Assembly: GCA_034096865.1 (NCBI GenBank)
Contig: JAWQFJ010001793.1
Location: forward strand, 62,580-112,579
Direction of reading: 5' to 3'
Source of the DNA: Theodoxus fluviatilis
Lineage: Eukaryota; Mollusca; Gastropoda; Cycloneritida; Neritidae
Length of the DNA: 50,000 bases
Under the pieces are notes generated by a model. The model saw only the letters and a program-made list of their open reading frames with translations. It was not told the origin of the DNA and did not search any database. Shown here piece by piece: positions 22,519 through 31,927 of the stretch (its first letter is position 1; each line of letters begins with the position of its first letter). A program made the translations under genes and the position numbers.

Positions 22519-22551
22519 CTAGAGACTTCGCCTGCTGGCGAAAGTCTCTAG
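22519..22551. repeat. Short perfect-stem palindrome
   Basis: CTAGAGACTTCGCC and GGCGAAAGTCTCTAG pair around the loop TGCT with only one unpaired base. No poly-T follows. It could be a hairpin or the core of a small inverted-repeat element. Confidence 0.8.
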
Positions 22552-22949
22552 CACAGTTCATCTCACGTGATTGAACAGTTCCGTCCGGAATATTCATATG
22601 GAGGTCACATGAGAGGCTTGTGGGTAAGCACTCTGCTCCTTGACATACGCCGTTAAAGTAGATTTAAGACTATTTCGCACGAAACTCATAACTTACTTTT
22701 GTTGAGGCAATAAACAAGCGTTTATTCGATAAAATAACATGTTTGTGTTGAAATGGAAACGAGTTTTGACATCTGAATGGTTTCTGTAAAAAGTGTAGAA
22801 AAAAAGTATTCAGAGCGAGATATTTTTGGCACAATGTTGTAATGCGAAGGGTCAAGTCTATTACGTATTCATTGCGAACTGCGCAAGAGTCAATACTGAC
22901 TCAGGTTCACAGAATGGGCCAAAGCCTCTTGATGTATCCTCCCTCCCCT

Positions 22950-22976
22950 ACCCCCCCCCCCCCCCCCCCCGCCCCC
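22950..22976. repeat. Poly-C tract
   Basis: A run of about 19 C, one G, then five C. It is immediately 3' (on the minus strand) of the LINE fragment. Confidence 0.95.
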
Positions 22977-22979
22977 AAT

Positions 22980-23302
22980 CAGCCGGAACCCCTCCAATAG
23001 CTCAGCCAGGGGCTGCCTGAAGTAAGCATGTGTGAAAAATGGACAATAAAGGAAACCCAGTTTACCATCGCACTGTCTAGATGTCAAATGAAGTGTGGAC
23101 AACAATGTCGTAGGAGGATGCCTGAGAAAAGTGCGAATTTTGTCGTTGAACAAGGGCAAAGACTTGATACATTTTATGTCATCAGGCAGTGAATTCCACA
23201 GAGCCACCCCAGAGTAAGATTGGCTCGATTTGAACAAATCGATGCGTGGCTGAGGCAGGAACACTTTGTCACGTCCTCTAACCAGGGGCGTGTTTGTTAA
23301 GC
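22980..23302 (-). mobile_element. Non-LTR retrotransposon ORF2 C-terminus
   Basis: Minus-strand frame of about 105 residues containing FLPQPRIDLFKSSQSYSG and ALWNSLPDDIK. The pattern PRxxLxKxSxxYSGxxLWNSLP is the C-terminal signature of another large LINE group (CR1/L2/jockey-type ORF2 ends) and differs from the AQLRWxGH family found elsewhere in the window. Upstream sequence is cut by the inverted-repeat element starting at 23,299. This is a relic; no catalytic domain remains. Confidence 0.85.
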
Positions 23303-23740
23303 CCAAAATCTCGAGATTCTCCCTCGATGGCTAGTCGAGGGCGAGTGAGACGCTCCTACAGCTAGAAAAACGGTCAATCATCAACTGACAAGGCGGAAGA
23401 ACATAGCTGCGTCCTGGCGCGAGAGTCGGTGAAGAAATTGCCGATAGACGAAATAACTGACGATACAGATATCACACCACTTTTTCACTTGATAGAAGAC
23501 ATCATGGTGTCATATCGAAAGGCACGGGAACTTTTTCAACGAAAAAAAGCAACCCGGGTTCAACTGTAGACAATTTTGTCGAAAATGTTAGGCCTTGATT
23601 CATTTCGATCAATTCAAGGGACATAATTCATAGAGCGTACGTATACGGCGTTGCGACTTTGCAAGCGATACAAATTGTTTCGGCAGTGTATGTCCAGAAA
23701 TAACCAATACACCTACTCCTCTAAATATACAAATGAACAT

Positions 23741-23791
23741 TCGAACTGTGAACTGTGAACTCTGTGAACTGTGAACTGTGAACTGTGAACA
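23741..23791. repeat. (GAACTGT)n 7-bp repeat
   Basis: About seven near-perfect copies of the heptamer AACTGTG with one insertion (CTCT). Confidence 0.95.
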
Positions 23792-23940
23792 GCAAATATT
23801 TCCGTGTACGTACACTTTTCCATTCTCTGACAGCGAGAAGCACATCACATGCACTGACGTCTATCAGCGGCATTCCAATAGGCACGGTCTCTGCCATTTA
23901 GGCTCATCCGGGTCTCTGCCGCGTGACCCGTCGAAGGAGC

Positions 23941-24116
23941 TTCGGATCTCCCTCGCCCTCTCCCCTTCACGGAGAGTGTGTCCCTATGAGCGAGGAACGT
24001 AGGCAACGCCTAGTTCTTGCGATTCTCTTTCGGATCTCCCTCGCCCTCTCCCCTTCACGGAGAGTGTGTCCCTATGAGCGAGGAACGTAGGCAACGCCTA
24101 GTTCTTGCGATTCTCT
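23941..24116. repeat. Two 88-bp tandem copies
   Basis: TTCGGATCTCCCTCGCCCTC starts at 23,941 and again at 24,029. The two 88-base units appear identical, indicating a recent duplication or an assembly duplication. Confidence 0.95.
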
Positions 24117-24519
24117 CGAGATTTTGGGCCTAACATACCAGACTGACTCCAAGCTGCGCGAACGACGACACGTGACACATCAAAGGGCGGCCACACCCTG
24201 GCTACGCCACTGAACTTGGCAACAACCGTGTGGAGAGGACCGGCGTGTAATCTGGAAGACACCATGATGCTCTAGTACAGTCCAGCACTTCCATAGCAAG
24301 AGCAAAGAACGCACTCTGCAGTGTGATTGATGCTGCATTGAAACTGTGATACGTGGGAATATTTCCCAGGGAATGCACGCGGTGCTGCTATCTGGCTGCA
24401 TGCGGCTTATCCGTCTCTGTAATAATTACAAAATGTTACCAAAAATAGCTCGAGTGACAGAGTGACCGAGAACGTACAACGCAGCGGTCGTTTTTAACCG
24501 GGCGAACACTGATCACGAA

Positions 24520-24712
24520 CTTGTTCCTCCTGTGGGTTGAGGATAAGAATTAACCCACTGCGTCTCCTTACGTGATTCGTTAGAGGCAAATAACTAGGGA
24601 CACAGTGACTTGCTTAGCGGTTGCCATAAACTATTCCAGTGATTTTCGTGCGCAATGGCCTTGCATAGCCCACGAAGGCTGATCGGCCGTAAAACTCCTT
24701 CCTTCCATTCAT
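24520..24712. repeat. Dispersed repeat, copy 3 (ATCC-tailed)
   Basis: The fullest of the three copies, including AACCCACTGCGTCTCC, GGGACACAGTGACTTGC and GGCTGATCGGCCGTAAAAC, followed by the ATCC tract. Part of the segmental duplication with 505-690. Confidence 0.85.
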
Positions 24713-24915
24713 CCATCCATCCATCCATCCATCCATCCATCCATCCATCCATCCATCCATCCATCCATCCATCCATCCATCCATCCATCCATCCATCCAT
24801 CCATCCATCCATCCATCCATCCATCCATCCATCCATCCATCCATCCATCCATCCATCCATCCAGCCATCCATCCAGCCATCCAGCCATCCAGCCATCCAG
24901 CCATCCATCCATCAC
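24713..24915. repeat. (ATCC)n microsatellite
   Basis: About 200 bases of ATCC, with CAGC variants in the last 60 bases. Longer than the orthologous tract at 688-831. Confidence 0.98.
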
Positions 24916-25486
24916 AAACCTGTCCAGAGAGGACGAACAGATCTCCTGCAGAAGTTGTCTGCCCAAACCCTACAGTTACATGAGAAGCACTGTGGTTTCT
25001 TTTCTATCTGGGGCTCGATTTTCGAATGGATTCGACTTTGATCCACATCTCAATTTGAATGATATGACAATTTGCATGAACTATTGATGTATTCTACTTA
25101 GTGCTCAGAGAAACGAACCCTGGTATTTAGTTACGGGTTTTTGTCGTACCGGTGTCAGTAATCCTCAAAATGAGCGTTGTGCATGCAAGACGAGGACAAA
25201 ATGGCAGTTTGTGCGCCCGGCCAGCGCATGTCCTGGGAACGCTACGTACCCTTCAAACCTGGTTCGTGAGCAGAGTGGTGGCACTTAATAAAGCATTTAA
25301 AGTGCTGAGTGCCCGTTAAAAACACCTGCTTTGCCTTCACCTTCATTTCATGTTCCATGCTCTATTCTTGCTTAACTGTGACGCATTTGCATTCAAGCAT
25401 AGACACTTCGTGTTTTATAATCTGGTATTCCCATAGATATCTTATTATATCGTTCTACAACAAACATTATTGTGTTCACGTTCCAG

Positions 25487-26034
25487 ATGAGAAGCTGGAG
25501 GTGCTGCTGATCCTGGCAGACGAGTACCAGTGCCAGATGCTGACCAAGAAGTGCCAGACCTTCCTTGCTGCCTCGCTGGAGAAATGCCGGTTGAGCACTG
25601 CCATCAAGCAATCTCAAGGCAGCGGGTTTTCATCCTCTCAAAGCAGTGTGTTTTCATCCGTTCAATTCAGCGTGGTTCCATCCGTTCAATTCAGCGTGGT
25701 TTCATCCACTCCAATCAGCGTGGTTTCATCCGCTCCAAGCAGCGTGTTTTCATCCGCTCAAAGCAGCGGGTTGTCATCCGCTCAAAGAAGCATGTTGTCA
25801 TCCTTTTGCAGCATCCCTGGCAAATCTGTCCTGCGCTGGCTGAGGCTGACGGACCAGTTTTTCCCGGAGTCTAGCTTGCTTGAGGGACTGGTACAGGAAC
25901 TGGAGCCCCGGATGAAGTGTGACCAGCTGACCAAGGCGCCAGACTTCAAAAGGCTCAGCTCTAGGGCCCTACGCCTTCTCTTTCAAAGATACCCAAGCAA
26001 CATGAAGGGCAAGGACTGGCAAAGCATGTACTGA
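25487..26034 (+). CDS. BTB/POZ-domain protein, 3' exon (copy B)
   Basis: Terminal coding exon, about 182 residues, stop at 26,032-26,034. The acceptor TTCCAG is at 25,481-25,486. The sequence begins DEKLEVLLILADEYQCQMLT, continuing the BTB fold in phase from 17,874, and ends with LRWLRLTDQFFPE, ELEPRMK and ALRLLFQRY. Between them lies an eight-unit Ser/Val/Phe repeat (25,612-25,815) that is absent from the paralogue at 1,418-1,767. Downstream sequence stays similar between copies to about 26,185. The role would be a BTB adaptor of unknown partner. With the exon at 17,578 it forms an apparently intact two-exon coding region of about 280 residues; upstream exons may be missing. The open frame extends left to 25,309, but splice phase and the BTB match exclude that part. 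Confidence 0.8.
25612..25815 (+). repeat. In-frame 24-bp coding minisatellite
   Basis: Eight tandem 24-bp units such as GTTTTCATCCGCTCAAAGCA encode 8-residue repeats of the pattern V-[FV]-S-S-x-x-x-S. Unit length is a multiple of three, so the BTB frame is kept. It occupies the place of a 17-residue non-repetitive segment in copy A. Confidence 0.92.
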
Positions 26035-26184
26035 AATTGCAAAGCTGAAATCATATCTACGCGTTGCATCAAAAGGATGCTAAAATTAACAATACGAAAC
26101 GAGAACGCGATAACAAAAAAACGAGAACACATTCGAAATATGGAAGAAAATAAGAGAACTTCATCAAATCAATGACAGAAGTAG

Positions 26185-26685
26185 TTATAGAGTTAGCGGT
26201 TTGGCATCATTAACTCTCTGGCGTCATATCGCAAGGTTAGGGAGCTGTTTACTTTTTGACTTACCATGCTGTGAGAGTTCACTTTTAAGTCTCAACATGA
26301 AACTCCCCCCCAAGACTCAAAGCAGGTCAAAATTGGGTGTGACATATGTGCCATATGCCAAAACTGTCAGCCATGTCAGTACCACCCCCCTTTTTTGTGA
26401 GCCATGTCAGTGACACCGGTGTCTGACCTATATAAAAGACATGCTGCCAACAGCGATTGACACACTCTCTGTTTTGCAAAAAGCCTGGTGAGCTTTGCCC
26501 CAAGCTGCTGGTGAATTTTTCTGCAGGGCAAAAAAATCGATACTGGTCTGGTTGCAGCAGCCAGCCAGGCTCTGCCAGTGAAATTCCTCCCTCCCGTCTG
26601 TATGCCTGTCTGGCTGTGTGCATGTGTGTGTTCTTTCTATCTTTCTGTGTTTCTATCTCTCTGCCTGTGTGTTTCTCTGTTTTTT
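26185..26685. other. Unassigned stretch after the BTB gene
   Basis: No gene recognised. CCATGTCAGT occurs twice (26,371 and about 26,402) before a TATA-like element. Confidence 0.5.
26429..26438 (+). promoter_or_regulatory. TATA-box-like element
   Basis: TATATAAAAG is a strong match to the metazoan TATA box. It could drive a transcript starting about 30 bases downstream, near 26,460. No clear coding region follows and the initiator is not obvious, so function is uncertain. Confidence 0.3.
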
Positions 26686-26720
26686 ACACACAAACACACA
26701 CAAGCACACATACACACACA

Positions 26721-26768
<48 letters not shown>
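26686..26768. repeat. (CA)n microsatellite
   Basis: CA tract with CAAG and CATA interruptions, pure from about 26,720 to 26,767. Confidence 0.97.
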
Positions 26769-26772
<4 letters not shown>

Positions 26773-26913
26773 GTTAATCATGTATGCACGCTACTCGACC
26801 TATCAGCCAGGTTATGCTTGTTCCAGGGCCGCCATGAATGAATCTGCGCCATTTCCTGCCAGTGCTCGTAAACACACGTCCAGAATTGAGCTTAAAACAG
26901 ATGAAATCTCGTT

Positions 26914-27196
26914 TGTAGAGTCTTGCCAAAGCATAGTGACTTTATTGGAAATGTACGGAATGCGTTTTCAGCGAGACAGAGTGCCCACATGCAGAAAAAC
27001 GTGGTCAAAACACCCGTTTAAGTGCACAGGAAATGATCGCAAATCCGCTGTTTGTAAACACAGCGTGTGCAAGATACCACATTCTTACTAAAACGAAGAA
27101 AGTCTAGCGTTGTAGAGTCTTGCCAAAGCATGGTGACTTCATTGGGAAAGTACTTAATTCATTTTCAGCCAGATAGAGTGTCCCACGTGTAGAAAA
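26914..27196. repeat. Diverged ~193-bp direct repeat
   Basis: TGTAGAGTCTTGCCAAAGCA begins at about 26,916 and again at about 27,109, and both continue with similar GTGACTT.ATTGG and TTTTCAGC.AGA.AGAGTG sequence. Partial tandem duplication with roughly 75-80% identity. Confidence 0.75.
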
Positions 27197-27400
27197 CCTG
27201 CTTTAATCCCATGATCTAAATGACGCTGCTTTGGCGTGTGTGCTTTAGGGGGAGGTAACTCCAGCTTTATGAGTTGCTTCCCTCCCTTTGCATTTTAAAA
27301 CCTGCTTTAATCCCATGATCTAAATGACGCTGCTTTGGCGTGTGTGCTTTAGGGGGAGGTAACTCCAGCTTTATGAGTTGCTTCCCTCCCTTTGCATTTT
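27193..27400. repeat. Two identical 104-bp tandem copies
   Basis: AAAACCTGCTTTAATCCCAT starts at 27,193 and 27,297, and the two 104-base units look identical. They lie just outside the virus-like block. Confidence 0.95.
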
Positions 27401-27408
27401 AAAGAAAT

Positions 27409-27779
27409 TTAAGAGTATTTGTGAATTTGCAACCTTCTAAAACCACCTCCTGAAATTAATTGATTAATGACCGCTCTTGCATTAAAATACTCGTTTGGTA
27501 CTTCCATTTTACTCCCTGAATCACTTGTTTCAGAATTGTCATTTTTGGCTGATGAGTTTTTAATTCTGTTAATGATACTTGCAATTGCTTTGTCCCCAAG
27601 TTGTTTAGCTTGGGACTCCACAACTTCCTTAGATTCATTTGATGCGAGTTGCTTTGCAAATGGTAATTTTTCAGTAAGTATTTTGCTCCATAAGAGAATG
27701 CTCTTTTTGCTAGATTAAAAATATTTTTAAAAATGTGACCTCCCACGATATTTTGTTTGAAATAATAATTATGCCTCAT
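27409..27779 (-). pseudogene. Small adenovirus pVI-like structural protein, frameshifted
   Basis: About 110-120 residues on the minus strand in two overlapping frames. The start is well placed at 27,779 and the first frame contains IVGGHIFKNIF then KRAFSYGAKYL, a short basic amphipathic segment. IVGG-H fits the adenain-type cleavage consensus (M/I/L-x-G-G-x), which in adenoviruses and Polintons processes minor capsid proteins such as pVI and pX. The reading frame is broken near a T5 run at 27,667-27,671; the remainder (KEVVESQAKQLGDKAIASII and beyond) continues in another frame to 27,409. It follows the second structural gene by only 15 bases, so both were probably co-transcribed. The pVI assignment rests on size, position and motif only, and I keep it tentative. 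Confidence 0.45.
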
Positions 27780-28308
27780 CCTATGTCAATAAGTTAGATT
27801 TCCTTTAAAGACAAAAAGAAGGTTCCTATTTCACCCCTAAAGTTTACAAGATTTCCTGATTGATCAGTGATTCTTATTGTGATAGCTGAAATGAGGTTAT
27901 TGTGGTTTATAGGTAAATAAATAGGCTGACTGGGAGAAATATGCAGTAATGTTCCTGGCGTACGGTTTGGTGAAAACGTGTATAACACGTCTGATGAGAT
28001 CCCATTGATGTAGGATGAACTGACAAGCAAACACCTGGGCCCGTATTCACGACGGCGATTTATTTTAACACCGATTTATCTCTAAACCCGATTTAGCTAT
28101 TGCGAGTTTAGGTGCTAGGATAAATCCCTATTCACGACGCGAAAATAACGCGGGTTTTGCTAAATCTTGGTCTCGGTCAACTCAGACGACCTTGACCTCA
28201 TGTATGCATGCGCACACACGTTTGTTGTTATTCATTTCCGTGGTTACGTTGTGTTTTCTTCGCGTAGACACTGATCTATATCTAAATACGTGGAGTAGAT
28301 AGAAAAAA

Positions 28309-28509
28309 ATGGCTAGCAAGAAAAAAGAGAGAAAGGCAAGGGCAAAAAACTTCAGTGAAACCGAAATGAGTGTGTTGGTCCTGAAATGCGCCGCTTACAT
28401 AAAATCTAAGCGCAAGAAGGACTTGCAGGACGGGCGTGAGGCTGGTGTTGAGGAAGAATGTGAAGTAGACGTGCTTGCGAACGTGGAAGAATGTGGAGGT
28501 GGTTTGTAA
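28309..28509 (+). pseudogene. Harbinger Myb/SANT-like protein fragment
   Basis: Begins MASKKKERKARAKNFSETEM and is open for 66 residues. NFSETEMSVLVLKCA resembles the first helix of the Myb/SANT-like DNA-binding protein encoded by PIF/Harbinger elements, which helps the transposase enter the nucleus and bind the ends. The remaining helices are missing or altered, and a deletion probably joined it to acidic downstream sequence. Not expected to function. Confidence 0.6.
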
Positions 28510-28632
28510 CTTTGTTCATGTAGCAAAGAACGTGTATGATTACTTGTGTTTGTGAGTGTAGATTGTCTATGAAAGAATGTGTAGAGTTAACACGTGCAAA
28601 ATGCGTGATAGCGTCATAAGTGCCTGACGACG

Positions 28633-28851
28633 TCATTCTTTCGGTTGCTGTGCCTTTGAATAATTCTGGGTTCGACTGATTTCTTTATGGATCTCGTCGG
28701 TGATGGCCAAGATTTCCTTTCGATGGAATCGAAACTTTCTGAACACCTCTTCATCATTAAATACTTCTAACGGGTGCCTTCGGTCTCGGAATACTCGGTT
28801 TTTCCTTAACAGATTGTCATGAATTCGTTTCTTAAGCACAATCGCTGCCAT
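28633..28851 (-). pseudogene. Harbinger transposase N-terminal fragment
   Basis: A minus-strand frame starting MAAIVLKKRIHDNL encodes 72 residues. FRDRRHPLEVFNDEEVFRKF and FHRKEILAITDEI match the conserved N-terminal region of PIF/Harbinger (HARBI1-like) transposases. The catalytic DDE domain is absent because of internal deletion. The start lies just inside the element's right end, as expected. Confidence 0.85.
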
Positions 28852-29230
28852 CTTGCCTCTCTCGATAACCCGGGTTTATCTATTTATCTTGCCGACTTCG
28901 GGAGAATAGTTTAACACTCTGCTTTGACGCGAGTTTAGGGCTAAATCGCCGTCATGAATAGGAGAATTTAAACCGAAGTCAAGATAAATCGGGGATAGGA
29001 GATAAATCAAGTGTTAAAAAGATAAATCGCCGTCGTGAATACAGGCCCTGATTAACAAGCTGTTAATAGTGGTAATATTCACTGCTCTGTCACCATCTCC
29101 AGAGACTGTGACCAATCTATTATCAAAGCCCAAAATTTCACGTAGTGTGTTGCTTCCTCTAAAATCAATAGTGAAACCGGGTTGCAGAGTTACTGTTGTC
29201 TGTAAGGTGTTGTAATTTGGTTCAATTTTT

Positions 29231-30086
29231 GACTCACATGCGAAGCAAAAGTGAGTGTATGTACTCACCCGTTTCGTCCGTCCGGGCGTCCTGGCGTCCG
29301 GGCGTCTGGGCGTCCGAAAACTTTAACGTTGGATTTTTCTCGGAGACTATTAAGTCTATCAAAACCAAATGTGGCATGATGGTGTATGATGACAAGGTCT
29401 CAAAAAACGTACATAGTGACTTGTCCTTGCTTCAAGGTCAAGGTCGCAGGGGCCATAAATGTTGTATAAAAAACAGTCATTTTTGACATTTTCTCAATTT
29501 TCTCTGAAGTTTTTCAGATCGGATACCTGACCTTTATGTGGTATATAGGGCAAAGTAAGCCGTATCTTTTGATATCAGTTTGGTTGACCTTGCTTCAAGG
29601 TCAAGGTCACAGGAGCTCTTCAAAGTTAGATTGTATACATATTTTGAAGTGACCTTGACCCTGAACTATGGAAGATAACTGTATGAAACTTAATAATTAT
29701 GTGGGGCACATGTTATACTTTTATCATGCAACACATTTGATCACATAGCATCAAGGTCAAGGTCACTTTGACCCTTATAAAATGTGACCAAAATGGGGTA
29801 GTGAACCACTAAAAGTGACCATATCTCATGGTAGAAAGTGCCAATAAGCACCATTGTGCTTCCTATGTCTTGAATTAACAGTTTTGTGTTGCATGACCTT
29901 GGATGACCTTGACCTTGGGTCAAGGTCACATGTATTTTGGTTGAAAAAATGTGTAAAGCATTTCTTAGTGTATGATGTCATTGGTAGGTTTAGTCGTTTG
30001 ACCTTGACCTTGAAGGTCACCTGAAGGTCAAGGTCATATAAAGGTCAAGGTCAAGCATGTGAGTCATATGGGCTTTGCCCTTCTTG
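29231..30086. mobile_element. AGGTCA-rich ~860-bp transposable element, copy A
   Basis: Starts GACTCACATGCGAAGC, has a GTCC/GGGCGTCC repeat near the left end, and ends GTGAGTCATATGGGCTTTGC then CCTTCTTG. GACTCACATGC recurs inverted near the right end. At least fifteen AAGGTCA/TGACCTT motifs are present, densest in the last 120 bases. There is no protein frame of its own, so it is non-autonomous. It is inserted in the second structural gene, with copies B and C nearby in the same orientation. Confidence 0.9.
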
Positions 30087-30395
30087 TAATGCTTTCATTT
30101 CCCCTAATCCTTTTCATTCCATTTTGTTTTTCTTTATCTATGTCTGGAATGTTGTATGCACCGGGTGGTATGGTAATTGTTAAAACCTGGCCATTTTCGA
30201 TATATGTTATTTTGTTGTTTTGTTCTGTCACATTGAACCATGAATACCAGAGATCAGCACTGATTAGACCTATCTTGTATTGCTTGCTTGGGTCCAGAAC
30301 AATGTTTTCTCTAAAGTAAGTGGTAAAGTTTTGGCATTGTTGTTCAGAACTATCTAAGAATAGAATTGTTTCAAACATTTTTATACTAATACATT

Positions 30396-31915
30396 TTATA
30401 AACGTAATGAGGCTTTTTCTCTAATTCTGAATATATAAAACACATCATTCCACAACATAATTGGTTTATCAGATTCATCAGTGATCCACAACCTTATTTT
30501 GTTTGTTTGAAGAGGTACATATTTTACAAATGAGAGGCTTGCTTCTACTAGTTTTTCAAATGAGCCAAATGAAGGCACAAATGAGTGAATGACTGCCCCA
30601 TTAGAAGAATGAATTTTTACCAGTGGATCAGGAAGTTTTTTACCATAAGCATGGTCATAAATTCTTTGCATTTTAAAGCCAAGAAAGTTCCTCACACTTT
30701 CATGACGTTCCAACACCACTGCATAACCACAATGAACAACCACTTTAACTCTTTGGTTAACTAAGGTTATTTCTATATTATCTGGGTTGTCTTCATTATT
30801 CTTAATTTTTTACTCACATGCGAAGCAAAAGTGAGTCTATGTACTCACCCTTTTCGTCCGTCCGGGCGTCCGGGCGTCCGGGCGTCCAAAAACTTTAACG
30901 TTGGATTTTTCTTGGAGACTATTAAGTCTATCAATACCAAATGTGGCATGATGGTGTATGATGACAAGGCCTCAAAAAACATACATGGTGACTTGTCCTT
31001 GCTTCAAGGTCAAGGTCGCAGGAGCCATAAATGTTGTCTAAAAAAACAGTCATTTTTCACATTTTCTCAATTTTCTCTGAAGTTTTTCAGATTGGATACC
31101 TGACCTTTATATGGTATATAGGGCAAAGTAATCCCTATCTTTTGATACCAGTTTGGTTGACCTTGCTTCAAGGTCAAGGTCACAGGAGCTCTTCAAAGTT
31201 GGATTGTATACATATTTTGAAGTGACCCTGACCCTGAACTATGGAAGATAACTGTGTCAAACTTAATAATTATGTGGGACACATGTTATACTGTCATCTT
31301 GAGACACATTTGGTCACATATCATCAAGGTCAAGGTCACTTTGACCCTTATGAAATGTGACCAAAATGGGGTAGTGAACCACTAAAAGTGACCATATCTC
31401 ATGGTAGAAAGTGCCAATAAGCACCATTGTGCTTCCTATGTCTTGAATTAACAGCTTTGTGTTGCATGACCTTGGATGACCTTGACCTAGGGTCAAGGTC
31501 ACATGTATTTTGGTAGGGAAAATGTGTAAAGCAGTTCTTAGTGTATGATGTCATTGGTAGGTTTAGTTGTTTGACCTTGACCTTGAAGGTCACCTGAAGT
31601 TCAAGGTCATGTAAAGGTCAAGGTCAAGCATGTGAGTCATATGGGCTTTGCCCTTCTTGTTTCATTTATTGTGCGGTTTAGTTCAGAAATGGTGTACTTA
31701 CCACAAGGTATTCTAAAGGATTTGTAAATAGCAGGACAGACAATGTAATCAAATTGGTTGTTATGATAGCTTACATTATGCCAGGTGTTTGGAATAAAAG
31801 CCTTTTCTAGCCCAATTTCATACCGTTTAGAGGGGTCTACCTTCAAGTCAATGGTAAAGTCATAGGCACAACCTATGGATGCTGCAGCACTACTCAAAAC
31901 AACTTTTTCTTCCAT
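30396..31915 (-). pseudogene. Structural-type virus-like protein 1, split by insertion B
   Basis: The first piece, 31,915-31,660, starts MEEKVVLSSAAASIG and contains VDPSKRYEIGL, WHNV and IPCGKYTISELN. The second piece, from about 30,810 to 30,396, contains IEITLVNQRV, RNFLGF, PLQTNKIRLWITDESDKP and ends with a basic tail. The AGGTCA-rich element (30,811-31,660) lies between them. Without it the coding length would be about 223 residues. It is paralogous to the gene at 27,794-30,378 and ends 17 bases before that gene's ATG, which suggests a compact viral gene string. Function unknown; a capsid-associated role is the best guess from context. Confidence 0.6.
30811..31660. mobile_element. AGGTCA-rich transposable element, copy B
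   Basis: About 90-95% identical to copy A over its full length, same orientation, same ends. It splits the first structural gene. Confidence 0.9.
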
Positions 31916-31927
31916 GTATATATTGGC

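Larger units (their letters stand above)
23299..24136. mobile_element. Small DNA transposon (MITE-like) with terminal inverted repeats
   Basis: Left end TAAGCCCAAAATCTCGAGA and right end TCTCGAGATTTTGGGCCTAA form terminal inverted repeats of about 18 bases flanked on both sides by TAA, which fits a 3-bp target duplication as in PIF/Harbinger-type elements. The element is about 835 bases without a transposase frame, so it is non-autonomous. It is inserted at the broken upstream edge of the LINE fragment and contains a tandem duplication (23,941-24,116) and a 7-bp AACTGTG repeat. Confidence 0.78.
17875..25486 (+). other. Intron of the BTB/POZ gene (GC-AG)
   Basis: Defined by phase-compatible joining of the BTB exon and the 3' exon. 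It starts GCATGT and ends CACGTTCCAG. The intron holds a LINE fragment, a 38-bp minisatellite, a GA tract, a second LINE fragment interrupted by a small DNA transposon, and an ATCC-tailed repeat. The 3' half is duplicated at 1-1,417. Confidence 0.7.
28037..29048. mobile_element. PIF/Harbinger DNA transposon, internally deleted
   Basis: Terminal inverted repeats of about 28-38 bases: the left end reads GTATTCACGACGGCGATTTA and the right end is its reverse complement, with GGGCC at both tips. Two convergent coding remnants lie inside: a Myb/SANT-like small protein (28,309-28,509, +) and the N-terminal part of a Harbinger transposase (28,633-28,851, -). This two-gene content is diagnostic of the superfamily. 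At about 1.0 kb it is much shorter than an autonomous copy. No 3-bp target duplication could be recognised at the borders. It interrupts the second structural gene. Confidence 0.9.
27794..30378 (-). pseudogene. Structural-type virus-like protein 2, split by two insertions
   Basis: Three coding pieces in order on the minus strand: 30,378-30,087 (starts MFETILFLDS, contains LDPSKQYKIGL, WFNV and ITIPPGAYNI), about 29,230-29,050 (contains PGFTIDFRG and LREILGF), and about 28,036-27,794 (contains NLISAITIRITDQSGNLVNF). An AGGTCA-rich element (29,231-30,086) and a Harbinger element (28,037-29,048) separate them. Total coding would be about 240 residues. The layout (DPSK-x-Y-x-IGL near the start, a proline-glycine-tyrosine motif, an LGF motif, a C-terminal ITD..G segment) is shared with the neighbouring protein at 30,396-31,915, so the two are tandem paralogues. 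Proteins of this layout occur in metazoan genomes near virus-like genes, and a capsid or penton-like role is possible but unproven. The break by insertions makes this copy non-functional. Confidence 0.6.

Noticed and set aside
27091..27410. Terminal repeats of the virus-like element
   Set aside because: The 104-bp tandem copies are direct, not inverted, and have no counterpart on the right side near 35.4 kb.
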